From positions 1 through 64,000 of the forward strand of contig JAUHZU010000013.1 in NCBI GenBank assembly GCA_030425705.1: 64,000 nt of DNA, written 5' to 3'. The DNA is from Phycisphaerae bacterium. GTDB taxonomy: Bacteria > Planctomycetota > Phycisphaerae > Phycisphaerales > Phycisphaeraceae. The stretch's first letter is position 1, and the number at the start of each line of letters is the position of its first letter. The notes beneath the pieces were generated by a model, which ran no database searches, had not been told where the DNA came from, and saw only the letters and a list, made by a program, of their open reading frames with translations. The translations under genes and the position numbers were made by a program. Below are positions 1 to 9,702 of the stretch, piece after piece.

Positions 1-30
1 TCGTTGCAACTTCAACACTTCTAGCAAACA

Positions 31-62
31 ACCCCGAGCGACCGCAATCGGTCGCTCGGGGT
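31..62 (-). terminator. Strong hairpin, probable terminator of tRNA-Ser
   Basis: A perfect 12-bp stem (32-43 with 50-61) and a 6-base loop lie just past the 3' end of the minus-strand tRNA. Read on the minus strand the hairpin is followed by TGTTTGCTAG, a weak T-rich tail. It could equally end a plus-strand gene to the left of the window. Confidence 0.55.
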
Positions 63-95
63 CATTCGCCGGAACTTGTTGTCGTTTCCTGTAAA

Positions 96-184
<89 letters not shown>

Positions 185-339
185 GTGTGGGTGCACCGGC
201 CCGGGGGCCGACGGCGGGGGGACATGATACCAAGCGTCTCGGCCCGTGGCAGCGGCTGAGGCGTGTCTGGGGTTGCGCCGGGGCGGGGCATGCGATATCC
301 TGCCGGGCTGGAACCGCTGGCCCCCCGGAGTCTGCCGAG

Positions 340-657
340 ATGAGCGACGAGAACCCGACCCCCGGAGCGCCGCCCGCCGCGGGCGATGGCGGTGTCGACC
401 CGCAGCCGGGCCAGCGGGTGCGCGTCACGCAGCAGGTCGCGCGGGAAGGGCGGGCGCTGGTGAGCGCGGTCGAGGGCACGGTCACGCGCCGCCGGCAGGC
501 GAAGACCGGCTCGTGGTTCGCGCACGCCAAGGACGACCGGCTCTGGCTGGACCGGCTGGAGCTGCGCAAGGACGACGGCGAGCTGGTGGTCTGCAACATC
601 GACGCGTACACCCGCGTCGATCTGTTGGACCCGCCGGCCGAGGCGCCGCCCGCGTAA
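340..657 (+). CDS. Conserved hypothetical protein, 105 aa
   Basis: Unrecognised small soluble protein. The first ~25 residues are Pro/Gly/Asp-rich and probably disordered. The rest (GQRVRVTQQV onward) reads as alternating beta strands, with a central KTGSWFAHAKDD segment and an acidic/basic WLDRLEL region, consistent with a small beta-barrel. There is no signal peptide or membrane segment. The chosen ATG follows GCCGAG; no upstream start in this frame looks better. It is followed 42 bases later by a rhodanese gene on the same strand and may be co-transcribed. From memory, similar proteins occur in other planctomycetes with no assigned role. Confidence 0.7.
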   Translation: MSDENPTPGAPPAAGDGGVDPQPGQRVRVTQQVAREGRALVSAVEGTVTRRRQAKTGSWFAHAKDDRLWLDRLELRKDDGELVVCNIDAYTRVDLLDPPAEAPPA

Positions 658-699
658 ACCGATCATGTTGGAAGCTCGTATGCGCACGGAGGTGTCGGG

Positions 700-1077
700 A
701 TGTCGTTGACGCTGGATGACCAGGGCCTGCCGGCGGGCTACCCGCTGCAGCCGGCGTGGGAGCTCGCGCCGCGGGCGGTGGCGGCGCTGCTGGCGTCGGA
801 AGCACCGGTGCTGCTGCTGGACTGTCGGCTGGACCGGGAGGTCGCGGCGGCGCGGATCGACGGGGCGGTGCATATCCCGATGCAGGCGTTGGCCGACCGG
901 CTGGACGAACTGGCCGAGCACGACGAGCAGAAGGTGGTGGTGTTCTGCCACGGCGGGGTGCGGTCCATGAAGGTCACGCGGTTCCTGCGGGAGCGCGGGT
1001 TCGAGGACGCGTGGTCGATGGCGGGGGGGATCGACCTGTGGTCGCTGGCGGTGGACCCGTCGGTGCCGCGGTATTGA
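700..1077 (+). CDS. Single-domain rhodanese-like protein
   Basis: A 125-residue rhodanese domain without a targeting sequence, so cytoplasmic. The core strand ending LLLDCR, the segment GAVHIPMQAL and the active-site loop CHGGVRS (Cys83) are in the usual order. A six-residue loop starting with Cys and ending in R-S fits a sulfurtransferase or sulfur carrier. The C-terminal helix with WSMAGGIDLW is typical of GlpE/PspE-like single-domain proteins. Substrate and partner are unknown. ATG is preceded by GGAGGTGTCGGG. Confidence 0.9.
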   Translation: MSLTLDDQGLPAGYPLQPAWELAPRAVAALLASEAPVLLLDCRLDREVAAARIDGAVHIPMQALADRLDELAEHDEQKVVVFCHGGVRSMKVTRFLRERGFEDAWSMAGGIDLWSLAVDPSVPRY

Positions 1078-1132
1078 GGGGGACGTCCGCGCGGACTAGG
1101 CCTTGGCCGTGAACCCGGCTACACTGCCGTGC

Positions 1133-1633
1133 ATGTCGCAGAGCCCGGTTGATTTCGAGGTGGCCAACAAGTTCGAGCCGCCGAGCAACACGCAGTTCAA
1201 CGTGTTCCTGGACAACCGGGTGGGTCGGCTGCTGCACCTGCTGGAGGTGTTTGAGAACCAGGCGCTGACGCTGGCGGGTTTCTCGGTGCTGGAGGCAACG
1301 GGGCACGCTGTGGTGCGGGTGCTGACGTCGCGGGCGGAGCTGGCGCGTCGGCTGCTCAGCCGGTTCGACTACCCGTTCAGCGAGCAGGAGGTGTTGTGCG
1401 TCGAGCTGGACGCGGAGCACCACCTGTCGCAGGTGTTCGAGTACCTGATGGGGGCGGAGCTGAGCATCAACTACGCGTACCCGCTGCTGGTCCGCCCGCG
1501 CGACCGGGCGGTGGTGGCGGTGCACTGCGAGGACATCACGATGGCCGGGCAGATCCTCCGGCGGAAGCTGTTTACGCTGCTGGGTGAGAACGACCTGGGC
1601 GAGAACGCCAGCGGCAGCGCACCGGATGAATAG
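1133..1633 (+). CDS. Tandem ACT-domain protein
   Basis: A 166-residue protein built of two ACT-like halves. The first begins at FNVFLDNRVGRLLHLLEVFE (the D/N-R-x-G-R-L signature of ligand-binding ACT domains) and runs to about residue 80. The second covers about 80-150 and ends with the ITMAGQIL-type strand. Tandem ACT proteins usually bind amino acids and regulate enzymes or transcription; the ligand here is unknown. The ATG at 1133 is preferred to a TTG 30 bases upstream because the family consensus starts close to it. No clear partner gene is adjacent. Confidence 0.75.
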   Translation: MSQSPVDFEVANKFEPPSNTQFNVFLDNRVGRLLHLLEVFENQALTLAGFSVLEATGHAVVRVLTSRAELARRLLSRFDYPFSEQEVLCVELDAEHHLSQVFEYLMGAELSINYAYPLLVRPRDRAVVAVHCEDITMAGQILRRKLFTLLGENDLGENASGSAPDE

Positions 1634-1672
1634 GCCGCGCGCTAGGTTCTAGTCAACAGCCAGCAGTTCCAA

Positions 1673-2884
1673 CTACCGCGCCTCGCACACGTAATCGTGG
1701 CCGCCCCACTTGAAGGGGCGTTCGTTCTGCAGGTCGCTGGCGCCGCGGGTGAGCAGCCAGCCGATGATGCCGGCCCCGAGGGGGAAGAGCAGGGCGGCGA
1801 ACGCGGAGGCGCCGCTGGCGCGGTAGAACTTCGCGAGCACGAGGAACTGCAGCAGGGCGGAGAGCAGGACGAGCAGGGCCAGGACGCTGCCGAGGATCCA
1901 GCTCCCCTGCTGGTAGACGAGCGCGGCGACGATGAGGCCGGCGAACTGGGAGAAGGGCAGCGCGAAGCCGAGCGCCATGAGCCGCAGGCCGTGGACACGG
2001 AGGCGTTTGACGCGCTGGTTGGCGGCGCCGATGAAGATGCGTTTCCACCCGCCGCGGAACTCGGCGAAGGTCTCGTACATGGTGCAGCGGAAGAGCCCCG
2101 AGCCCAGCGCGATGCCGACGCGTGCGCCGGACTTGCTGACGGCGCGGGCGAGGTTGATGTCTTCCATGAACTGGTCTTTGACCGCGGCCATCCCGCCGAT
2201 CCGGTCGTAGACGGACCGCCGGAGCAGCGTGAACGCGCCCAGCGAGAACGGCCGGCTGCTGCCGTTGGGCCGGTTGACCTTGTGGGGCGGGTACATGTGC
2301 ATCATGTGCAGGGACGCGACGGGCTGGGCGATGTGCTCGAAGAGCTTTTCGCAGCGCAGGTCGGGCAGCACGCTGAGCATGTCAAAGCCCTCGCGGAGCG
2401 CGGTGCTGACGGCCCCGCGGACCATGCTCGGGTCCAACTCGGTGTCGGAGTCGGCGAACAGCAGCCAGTCGCCCTCGGCCAGCTCGGAACCGATCTGCAT
2501 GGGCAGGCACTTGCCGCGCCAGCCGTCGCGGTAGGCGTCGTTGGGCGTGACGACGACGCGGGGGTCGCCCTCGGCGTGGCGCTGGGCGATGGTCGGGCTG
2601 GCGTCCGAGCAGCGGTCCAGCGCGACGATGATCTTCAGGTCCGGGTAGTCCTGCGCACGGACCGAGGCGAGGCACGCGTCGAGCACCCGCTCCTCGTCGT
2701 GGGTCGGCAGGATGACCGAGACCTTGGGCCAGCCGCCCTCGGGGGCCGGGTGGTCGGCGGCGTCGGCGATGTGGGGCAGCTCGTTCTGCGACACCATGAC
2801 CCGCACGATCATGATCGCCCATATGACCGCGAACGCGCCCATGGCGAAGATCAAGACCCAGGCGGCGAGTTCGAGGATCAGCAT
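1673..2884 (-). CDS. Membrane-bound family 2 glycosyltransferase
   Basis: 403 residues. One N-terminal membrane helix (about 3-30) is followed by a GT-A domain starting KVSVILPTHDE, then the metal-binding D-S-D at 145-147 and a later MEDINLA motif near 240 that supplies the catalytic acidic pair. Three hydrophobic helices near the C-terminus (about 310-385) anchor it. The layout resembles the HpnB/CrtQ-like group that works on membrane lipids or hopanoids. The acceptor cannot be told from sequence. It is a single gene convergent with the ACT gene. Confidence 0.85.
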   Translation of the reverse strand: MLILELAAWVLIFAMGAFAVIWAIMIVRVMVSQNELPHIADAADHPAPEGGWPKVSVILPTHDEERVLDACLASVRAQDYPDLKIIVALDRCSDASPTIAQRHAEGDPRVVVTPNDAYRDGWRGKCLPMQIGSELAEGDWLLFADSDTELDPSMVRGAVSTALREGFDMLSVLPDLRCEKLFEHIAQPVASLHMMHMYPPHKVNRPNGSSRPFSLGAFTLLRRSVYDRIGGMAAVKDQFMEDINLARAVSKSGARVGIALGSGLFRCTMYETFAEFRGGWKRIFIGAANQRVKRLRVHGLRLMALGFALPFSQFAGLIVAALVYQQGSWILGSVLALLVLLSALLQFLVLAKFYRASGASAFAALLFPLGAGIIGWLLTRGASDLQNERPFKWGGHDYVCEAR

Positions 2885-2978
2885 GGCAGGGGGTCTGGCA
2901 TCCGGCGCAACGTTTTAGGCGTCCGTGCAGGGATAGATTAGCGGCTAATGCATCGGCCGGGGCAGCGCCCGCGCCGGG

Positions 2979-4634
<1,656 letters not shown>

Positions 4635-4762
4635 GCTGGGGGCGCAGGGTGGGGGGCTGGGGAAACCGGGGATTGTAGATGATTCACGGCCCCCGCACCG
4701 ACAAAGAGGCGTAGCCGGCCCGGCCACCGATCGGCGGCAGACCCCCCAGAGTAGACTCAGGC

Positions 4763-5092
4763 ATGGACCACCCGACGTGCGCCCAGTGCGGATACGAACT
4801 CAGCGGCCTTGCGGCGGCGGGGCGGTGCCCCGAGTGCGGCCGGGGCTACGACCTGGACACGGGTCAGGGGACGACCGCCCGCCGGCAGCCCTGGCTGGTC
4901 CGCCACATCCGGACGCTGTCGCTGCTGGGGCTGGCGATGGTAATCCTGGGCTGCTCGGGGCTCTTGTCGCTGGTCGGGCGGAACGCGGTGTCGCTGGTGC
5001 TGTGCGGGCTGTTGTTCGCGGGGGTGACGTTGGCGGCGACGCTGCTGAGCTACCTGTCAGAGAAGGAAGACCAGCGCAAGGCCGAGGGGTAG
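4763..5092 (+). CDS. Small zinc-ribbon membrane protein
   Basis: 109 residues. The N-terminus holds a rubredoxin-like zinc ribbon (CAQC at 6-9 and CPEC at 22-25). A short basic segment and two hydrophobic helices (about 52-70 and 76-95) follow, with a charged tail. Proteins with this CxxC...CxxC plus membrane-helix plan are common in planctomycetes; no function is known. It lies between gpmI and plsY, divergent from the former and convergent with the latter, so it is probably its own transcript. Confidence 0.7.
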   Translation: MDHPTCAQCGYELSGLAAAGRCPECGRGYDLDTGQGTTARRQPWLVRHIRTLSLLGLAMVILGCSGLLSLVGRNAVSLVLCGLLFAGVTLAATLLSYLSEKEDQRKAEG

Positions 5093-5100
5093 CGGCCGGC

Positions 5101-5778
5101 TCAGCCCGTGGGCTTCTTGGATTTGTCCGCCCAGGCGACCTTGGCCTCCGTGCCGTCGCGCAGGCGTGCGAGGTTGCTGCGGTGACGCACCACGACCAGC
5201 GCCGCCAGCAACGCACACACCCCGCCGTACACCGCGACCTCGCCGGGGTCGCGGCCGATCGCCAGCCCGAACGCGACCGCCAGCACCGGCATGGCTACCG
5301 CTGCGACCACGCTCGCCAGCCCGACGTACGCCGTCGCCTTGGTCACGACCAGCCAGATCACCGCGGCCGCCAACGCCGGCACGGTCAGCACCGGGTAGTA
5401 GCCCAATAGCGCGCCCAGCGAGGTCGCCACGCCCTTGCCGCCCTTGAACTTCAGCCACACCGGGAAGATGTGCCCCAGCACCGCCGCAACCCCGACCGCC
5501 AGCCACGCCAGCGCCGCCAGCCACGCCTGCCCCCCGACAAAGCCAGGCCCGGCCGCGAGCAGGTGGTACGCCAGCACCGGCCCGAGCCCCTTGCACAGGT
5601 CCAGCACGAAGCACCCGATGCCCCAGGGCTTGCCCAGCACCCGGCCGACGTTCGTCGCGCCCAGGTTCCCGCTGCCGTGGGCCCGGATATCTACCCCCCG
5701 CAGCCGGCCGATCAAGAGCCCAAACGGCACCGCCCCCAGCAGGTACGCCCCCAACAGCCATAGCAGCCAGACCATCAT
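5101..5778 (-). CDS. plsY: Acyl-phosphate:glycerol-3-phosphate acyltransferase
   Basis: Catalyses the first acylation of glycerol-3-phosphate in phospholipid synthesis, using acyl-phosphate. It is an integral membrane protein with about five hydrophobic segments. The three cytoplasmic PlsY motifs are present: GSGNLGATN (35-43), DLCKG near 59, and KFKGGKGVAT near 110. The 225 residues slightly exceed the usual ~200, mostly in a basic C-terminal tail. Its 3' end is 8 bases from the end of the convergent zinc-ribbon gene. Confidence 0.96.
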   Translation of the reverse strand: MMVWLLWLLGAYLLGAVPFGLLIGRLRGVDIRAHGSGNLGATNVGRVLGKPWGIGCFVLDLCKGLGPVLAYHLLAAGPGFVGGQAWLAALAWLAVGVAAVLGHIFPVWLKFKGGKGVATSLGALLGYYPVLTVPALAAAVIWLVVTKATAYVGLASVVAAVAMPVLAVAFGLAIGRDPGEVAVYGGVCALLAALVVVRHRSNLARLRDGTEAKVAWADKSKKPTG

Positions 5779-5870
5779 CGCGGCATGGTACCGCCGGGGC
5801 CCGGTCCGGGAGGCCCCGCGCCGCCCGGCTCACCGTTTACACAACGCCCCCGGCGGCGTATCATCAGGGC

Positions 5871-6077
5871 ATGCGAAACCGATTTGCCTCCGTAACCGCC
5901 CGGGCCGTGCTGTCGTCTTTCTTCCTGTTGTTGGCCGCCACCCCCGCGCTGGCCATCGAACGGGCTCCGAGCGCGAAGGAATCGGGCAACTGGCTCGCCA
6001 CCCTCGCGATCTTCCTGTTCATCGTCGCCGTGTGCGTCGGCTGTTTTATGAGCCCGCGGCGGACCCACCTGGACTAA
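5871..6077 (+). CDS. Small exported or membrane protein, 68 aa
   Basis: Unrecognised. A signal-peptide-like start (RNRF... then a hydrophobic stretch ending TPALAIE) is followed by a short polar linker, a second hydrophobic helix (about 43-60, containing one Cys pair region VAVCVGC) and a basic tail SPRRTHLD. This gives either two membrane passes or a cleaved signal plus one anchor. It precedes two other small exported proteins on the same strand. Confidence 0.6.
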   Translation: MRNRFASVTARAVLSSFFLLLAATPALAIERAPSAKESGNWLATLAIFLFIVAVCVGCFMSPRRTHLD

Positions 6078-6139
6078 GCCCCGGCCCCCGGCCGGCGTGA
6101 ACGACTACCCCGACTCCCCCGACCCAAGGAGGTCGCCCT

Positions 6140-6433
6140 ATGAACCAGCGTTCCCTGTCTGTCCTTGTCATCCTTAACGCCGTCCTCGTTGCGGCTATCG
6201 CGATGACCTTCGGTGCCGCCACGCCCCAGGCCCAGGCCCAGGGCATCGGCGGAGGCAGCTACCTGATGATCGCCGGCGACACCCAGCAGCGCCAGCAGCA
6301 GGCCGTCGTCTACGTCATGCAGGTCAACACCGGCCGGGTCGCCGCCTTCTTGGTCAATTCCGGTAACGGCGATGTCGACATCGTCGGTGCCCGTGAGATC
6401 GCCGCCGACATCAACGGAGACGGCGGCCGCTAA
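6140..6433 (+). CDS. Small secreted protein, paralogue of next gene
   Basis: 97 residues. Signal peptide about 1-34 (hydrophobic core then ATPQAQAQG). The mature part starts with a Gly-rich segment and a Gln-rich patch (TQQRQQQAVVYVMQVNTGRVAAF), and ends DINGDGGR. The start is set by a near-consensus AAGGAGGT seven to eight bases before ATG, one of the best ribosome sites in the window, which suggests high expression. The next gene has the same plan: signal, a beta strand pair with 'VxDSTSGK/VNTGR'-type turn, Gly/Arg end. Function unknown. Confidence 0.7.
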   Translation: MNQRSLSVLVILNAVLVAAIAMTFGAATPQAQAQGIGGGSYLMIAGDTQQRQQQAVVYVMQVNTGRVAAFLVNSGNGDVDIVGAREIAADINGDGGR

Positions 6434-6490
6434 CGCCCACGCCCCGTGCCCTTTCCGTACCTATCAAACACCCCCGCGTGGAGCCCCACG

Positions 6491-6820
6491 ATGAACCGTA
6501 TCCAGACCGCCTGCTTCTGCCTGCTCGCCTCGGCCTTCCTCCTGGCCGGTATCCTGGTCGTCCGCCTCGACAGCGTGACCCAGGCCAACACCGCCTCGGC
6601 CGACCAGGTCATCGCCCAGCCCCAGTCCTTCTCGCTCATGACCGCCCGCACCCGCGGCGCGGACGAGTCCCTGTTTGTCCTCGACTCGACTTCCGGCAAG
6701 ATGGTGATTTACCAGCCCAACGTCGGCCGGCAGCAGCTCGAAGTCGTCCGCGCGTTCGACCTGTCCGAGCTCTTCGGCGGCGGCAACAACGGCGGCGGCC
6801 GCGGCCGCGGCGGACGCTAA
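6491..6820 (+). CDS. Small secreted protein with Gly/Arg-rich tail
   Basis: 109 residues. Signal peptide about 1-36 (FCLLASAFLLAGILVV, then ASADQ). The mature domain has SLMTARTRGADESLFVLDSTSGKMVIYQ, which parallels the AGDTQQ...VVYVMQVNTGRVAAF part of the gene just upstream, so the two look like divergent tandem paralogues. The C-terminus is GGGNNGGGRGRGGR. It lies 57 bases after its neighbour, and a strong terminator follows at 6853, marking a two-gene unit. ATG 6491 is chosen over a frame extension 45 bases upstream because it begins the signal peptide. Confidence 0.7.
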   Translation: MNRIQTACFCLLASAFLLAGILVVRLDSVTQANTASADQVIAQPQSFSLMTARTRGADESLFVLDSTSGKMVIYQPNVGRQQLEVVRAFDLSELFGGGNNGGGRGRGGR

Positions 6821-6852
6821 CGCCCGACACCGCCTCCACACGCAACCCGCTT

Positions 6853-6885
6853 CGGTGGCCGGCCTACCCGCCGGCCACCGTTTTT
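6853..6885 (+). terminator. Rho-independent terminator
   Basis: A perfect 10-bp GC-rich stem (6853-6862 with 6871-6880), an 8-base loop and TTTTT follow the second small secreted-protein gene by 32 bases. Confidence 0.9.
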
Positions 6886-6954
6886 GTATAAACAGGGCTC
6901 ACTCACCCCGCTTGCAGCGCTGGCCGAACGATGCCAGCCATCAAGGACGCCCGC

Positions 6955-8136
6955 ATGATCCAGCCCCACGCCACGCCCCGCACCGACCCGACGACCCCGC
7001 CCACCGGGGCCGGCTTCCTCGACGACACCGCCATGCGACTGGGCGTCCAGGTGCTCTCGGGCACGCCCATCACCCGTGCCCAGGCCCGCGAGCTGTGCGC
7101 GCTCGAGGGGCAGGCGATCTACGACCTCATGTTCTGGGCTAACAAGATCCGCGTCGCCTTCGTCGGCCCCAACGCGAAGTTCTGCTCGATCGTGACCGGC
7201 AAGGTCGGCGGCTGCTCGGAGGACTGCTCCTACTGCTCGCAGTCCAAGCACCACGAGACCCACGTCCAGCCGACCCGCATGCGCGTCGAGGAGATGGAGC
7301 AGGCCGCCGAGGAGGCCACCGCCTACGGCGCGTCGTCGTTCGGGATCGTCAACTCCGGCCGGGGTCCGACGGACAAAGAACTGGACTGGATGGAGCCGTT
7401 CTTCCGCAAGGCCGCGGAGGGCGGGAAGATCCGCCCGTGCGCGACGCTGGGCGAGCTGACGGCCGAGCAGGCCCGGCGGCTGGCGGGCATGGGTGTCAAA
7501 CGGGTCAACCACAACCTCGAGACCAGCGAGCGGCACTTCGGCAACATCGTCTCGACCCACAGCTACCAGGACCGCGTCACCACGCTGAAGAACGCCAAGG
7601 CGGCCGGGCTCTCGGTCTGCTCCGGCGGGATCTTCGGCCTCGGCGAGGACTGGGAGGACCGGCTGGACATGGCCTTCGCGCTGCGTGAGATCGGCGCGGA
7701 CGTCGTGCCCATCAACTTCCTCAACGCGATCCAGGGCACGCCGCTGTACGGCAAACGCGAGCCCCTTGAGCCGCTGCAGGCGCTCAAGATCATCGCCGTC
7801 TACCGCTTCATCCTGCCCGACCGCGAGCTGAAGATCGCCGGCGGGCGGGAGAAGATCCTGCGCGACCTGCAGAGCTGGATGTTCTTTGCCGGCGGGTCGA
7901 GCTTCCTGATCGGCAACTACCTGACGACGTTCGGCCGGACCCCCAAGCAGGACCACCAGATGCTGGCGGACCTGGGGATGAAGATCCACCTGTTCGAGGA
8001 GCTGGAGGTCGAGGTGGACCCGAGCCCGGACGCGGCGGGCGACGCGGGCCCGGGGGCCAAGGGCGTCGGCGCGGAGGCGAACAGTCTGATGGTGCGTCAG
8101 CGCGGCAGCGTTATGGCGCTCCCGGTCGTGCAGTAG
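6955..8136 (+). CDS. bioB: Biotin synthase (radical SAM), unusual cluster ligand
   Basis: Inserts sulfur into dethiobiotin. The radical-SAM CxxxCxxC is CSEDCSYC (Cys87, 91, 94). Other BioB signatures follow: GRGPTDKEL, VNHNLETS, VCSGGIFGLGE (Cys222), NFLNAIQGTPL, KIAGGRE (Arg298) and GNYLTT. Of the four auxiliary-cluster ligands known in E. coli BioB, three have counterparts (Cys162, Cys222, Arg298). The first is Gly130 (ASSFGIVNSG, where Bacillus-type enzymes have Tyr-Cys-Ile-Val). The 393 residues exceed the usual ~320-340, with extra N- and C-terminal tails. ATG 6955 is preceded by AAGGA at 7-base spacing; an ATG at 6931 is possible. No other bio gene is nearby. Confidence 0.95.
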   Translation: MIQPHATPRTDPTTPPTGAGFLDDTAMRLGVQVLSGTPITRAQARELCALEGQAIYDLMFWANKIRVAFVGPNAKFCSIVTGKVGGCSEDCSYCSQSKHHETHVQPTRMRVEEMEQAAEEATAYGASSFGIVNSGRGPTDKELDWMEPFFRKAAEGGKIRPCATLGELTAEQARRLAGMGVKRVNHNLETSERHFGNIVSTHSYQDRVTTLKNAKAAGLSVCSGGIFGLGEDWEDRLDMAFALREIGADVVPINFLNAIQGTPLYGKREPLEPLQALKIIAVYRFILPDRELKIAGGREKILRDLQSWMFFAGGSSFLIGNYLTTFGRTPKQDHQMLADLGMKIHLFEELEVEVDPSPDAAGDAGPGAKGVGAEANSLMVRQRGSVMALPVVQ

Positions 8137-8339
8137 CCGCGTCGCGGCCGCGGGCCGGCGGCTGTTTTCGGTCTGGGTTGTACGGCTGCGCCGCGCGTGC
8201 CGTCTGTTCCTGTACGGGGAGGGCGGTTTTGGCCGATGGCCTTCACGTTCGGTGGGCTCAGGGGTATGATCCATCGGAGTCTTGACCGCTGCGGGCCGTG
8301 TTGCCCCGCGGGCTGATCCATTGCTTATCGAGGACGCGT

Positions 8340-9230
8340 GTGACTGATTCCGAACCATCCATCCGCCGGGGGCTCGCCCGGCCCCCGTACCGGCTGATCC
8401 TCATGATCGCCGTGCTGGCCGTGGCTGCGGCCGCGACCTTCTCCGCCACGGGGCAGGGCGACGGCGGTCAGCCGGCCGACAACGCGGTCGGGACGTCTTC
8501 TCAACTCCAGCCGCCTGGGGGCAACGGCGCGGGCGACGCCGGCAACGCAGGCGCCCCGGCCAACGACGGGCTCAGCGATCAGCCGCTGAACCGTATCGGC
8601 CAGCTCTTCTTCTACGCCCCGGTGATCAACGGGCTCATCCTCGGGCTGTCGGTGCTCGCGCTGATGTTTTTTGTCATGTTCATGCTGACGATCAACAACC
8701 GGGCGATGGCCCCGCCGGGCCTGGTCGACGAGGTCGTCAAGCTGGTGATCCGGGGGGACTACGAGCGGGCGGCGGACGTCTGCCGCCGCAGCCGGGGCGT
8801 GTTTGTGGCCGACATCGTGCAGCGCTGCGTCGAGAACGCGACCCAGCAGCACGCGGTCATGCTGGACATGATCGATGCCGAGGGCCGGCGGCAGGCGGAC
8901 ATCCTCTGGAACCGCGTCAGCTACCTCGCGGACATCAGCAACGTGGCCCCGATGCTCGGGCTGCTGGGCACGGTGTTGGGCATGATCGACGTGTTCGCCG
9001 AGCTGGAGATCACCAGCGGCAGCATCACCGCCCAGCTCCTCGCCGGCGGCGTGGGCAAGGCGATGGCGACGACGATGTTCGGGCTGTCGGTCGGCATCCT
9101 GTCGGTGGTGCTGTACTCGGTCGTGAAGTCGCGGGCGACGCGCTCCCTCGCCGACGCCGAGCAGGCCGTGCACATGATCGCCGACCACATCAAGCGGGAC
9201 GACACGGCCCTGCCGTCGTCGCGCTCCTAG
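8340..9230 (+). CDS. ExbB/TolQ/MotA-type proton channel subunit
   Basis: Motor subunit of an ExbBD/TolQR-type complex in the inner membrane. It has an extra N-terminal hydrophobic helix (about 18-38), a Gly/Asn/Ala-rich periplasmic linker, and then the canonical three-helix channel domain. The hallmark segments are present: NVAPMLGLLGTVLGMI in the second channel helix and KAMATTMFGLSVGI in the third, with Thr/Ser residues in the pore positions. Proposed GTG start at 8340, preceded by GAGGA. The frame is open 42 bases further up to 8298. It is first of a tight four-gene set with ExbD-like, TPR and VWA genes. Confidence 0.9.
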   Translation: MTDSEPSIRRGLARPPYRLILMIAVLAVAAAATFSATGQGDGGQPADNAVGTSSQLQPPGGNGAGDAGNAGAPANDGLSDQPLNRIGQLFFYAPVINGLILGLSVLALMFFVMFMLTINNRAMAPPGLVDEVVKLVIRGDYERAADVCRRSRGVFVADIVQRCVENATQQHAVMLDMIDAEGRRQADILWNRVSYLADISNVAPMLGLLGTVLGMIDVFAELEITSGSITAQLLAGGVGKAMATTMFGLSVGILSVVLYSVVKSRATRSLADAEQAVHMIADHIKRDDTALPSSRS

Positions 9231-9248
9231 GATCTCCCGGAGAACGAC

Positions 9249-9665
9249 GTGGGCTTTGCAGCCGAATCCCGAGAACGCGCACGGCCGGTCCTGCCCCTGG
9301 CGGGGCTGATCGACGTGCTGTTCCTGCTGCTGATCTTCGTGATGTCGACCTACTCGATCCGCGAGCAGGAGCTGGAGATCGACGTCGGGCTCCCCGCCGC
9401 GGAGACCGGCGAGGCGGGGACCGCCGACGCGCTGAAGGTCGTCATCAGCTTCGACCAGGACGGCCGACTGTTCCTGGGCGACCGGTCCGTCGCGATGGAA
9501 GACCTGCGCGGTGAGCTGGAGGAGCTGGCGAGCTTCGCCCCCGACCAGCCGGTCATCGTGCGCGGCGACGCGCGGGCGCAGTACGGCGTGCTGCTGGAGA
9601 TCATGGACCAGGCCAAGCTCGCCGGGCTCAATGACGTGAAGCTGGCGGTCGTCCGGGAGGAATAA
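9249..9665 (+). CDS. ExbD/TolR-family protein
   Basis: 138 residues: a short cytoplasmic start, one membrane helix with the essential acid (PLAGLIDVLFLLLIF, Asp22, matching the ExbD/TolR proton-path Asp), and a periplasmic ExbD-type domain (RLFLGDRSV..., VIVRGDARAQYGVLLEIMDQAKLAG...). It pairs with the channel gene 18 bases upstream. GTG start, with GGAGAACGAC just before it. The next gene begins 2 bases after its stop, implying translational coupling. Confidence 0.93.
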   Translation: MGFAAESRERARPVLPLAGLIDVLFLLLIFVMSTYSIREQELEIDVGLPAAETGEAGTADALKVVISFDQDGRLFLGDRSVAMEDLRGELEELASFAPDQPVIVRGDARAQYGVLLEIMDQAKLAGLNDVKLAVVREE

Positions 9666-9667
9666 GT

Positions 9668-9702
9668 ATGCCCGATGCCCGATGTTCGATGATCGATGTC
9701 CG
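9668..9702 (+). repeat. Five tandem 7-base ATGnnCG units over a start codon
   Basis: Five head-to-tail heptamers (ATGCCCG, ATGCCCG, ATGTTCG, ATGATCG, ATGTCCG) begin exactly at the first ATG of the TPR gene. Because 7 is not a multiple of 3, successive ATGs fall in different frames. The first and fourth (9668, 9689) are in frame with the TPR protein. Confidence 0.85.
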
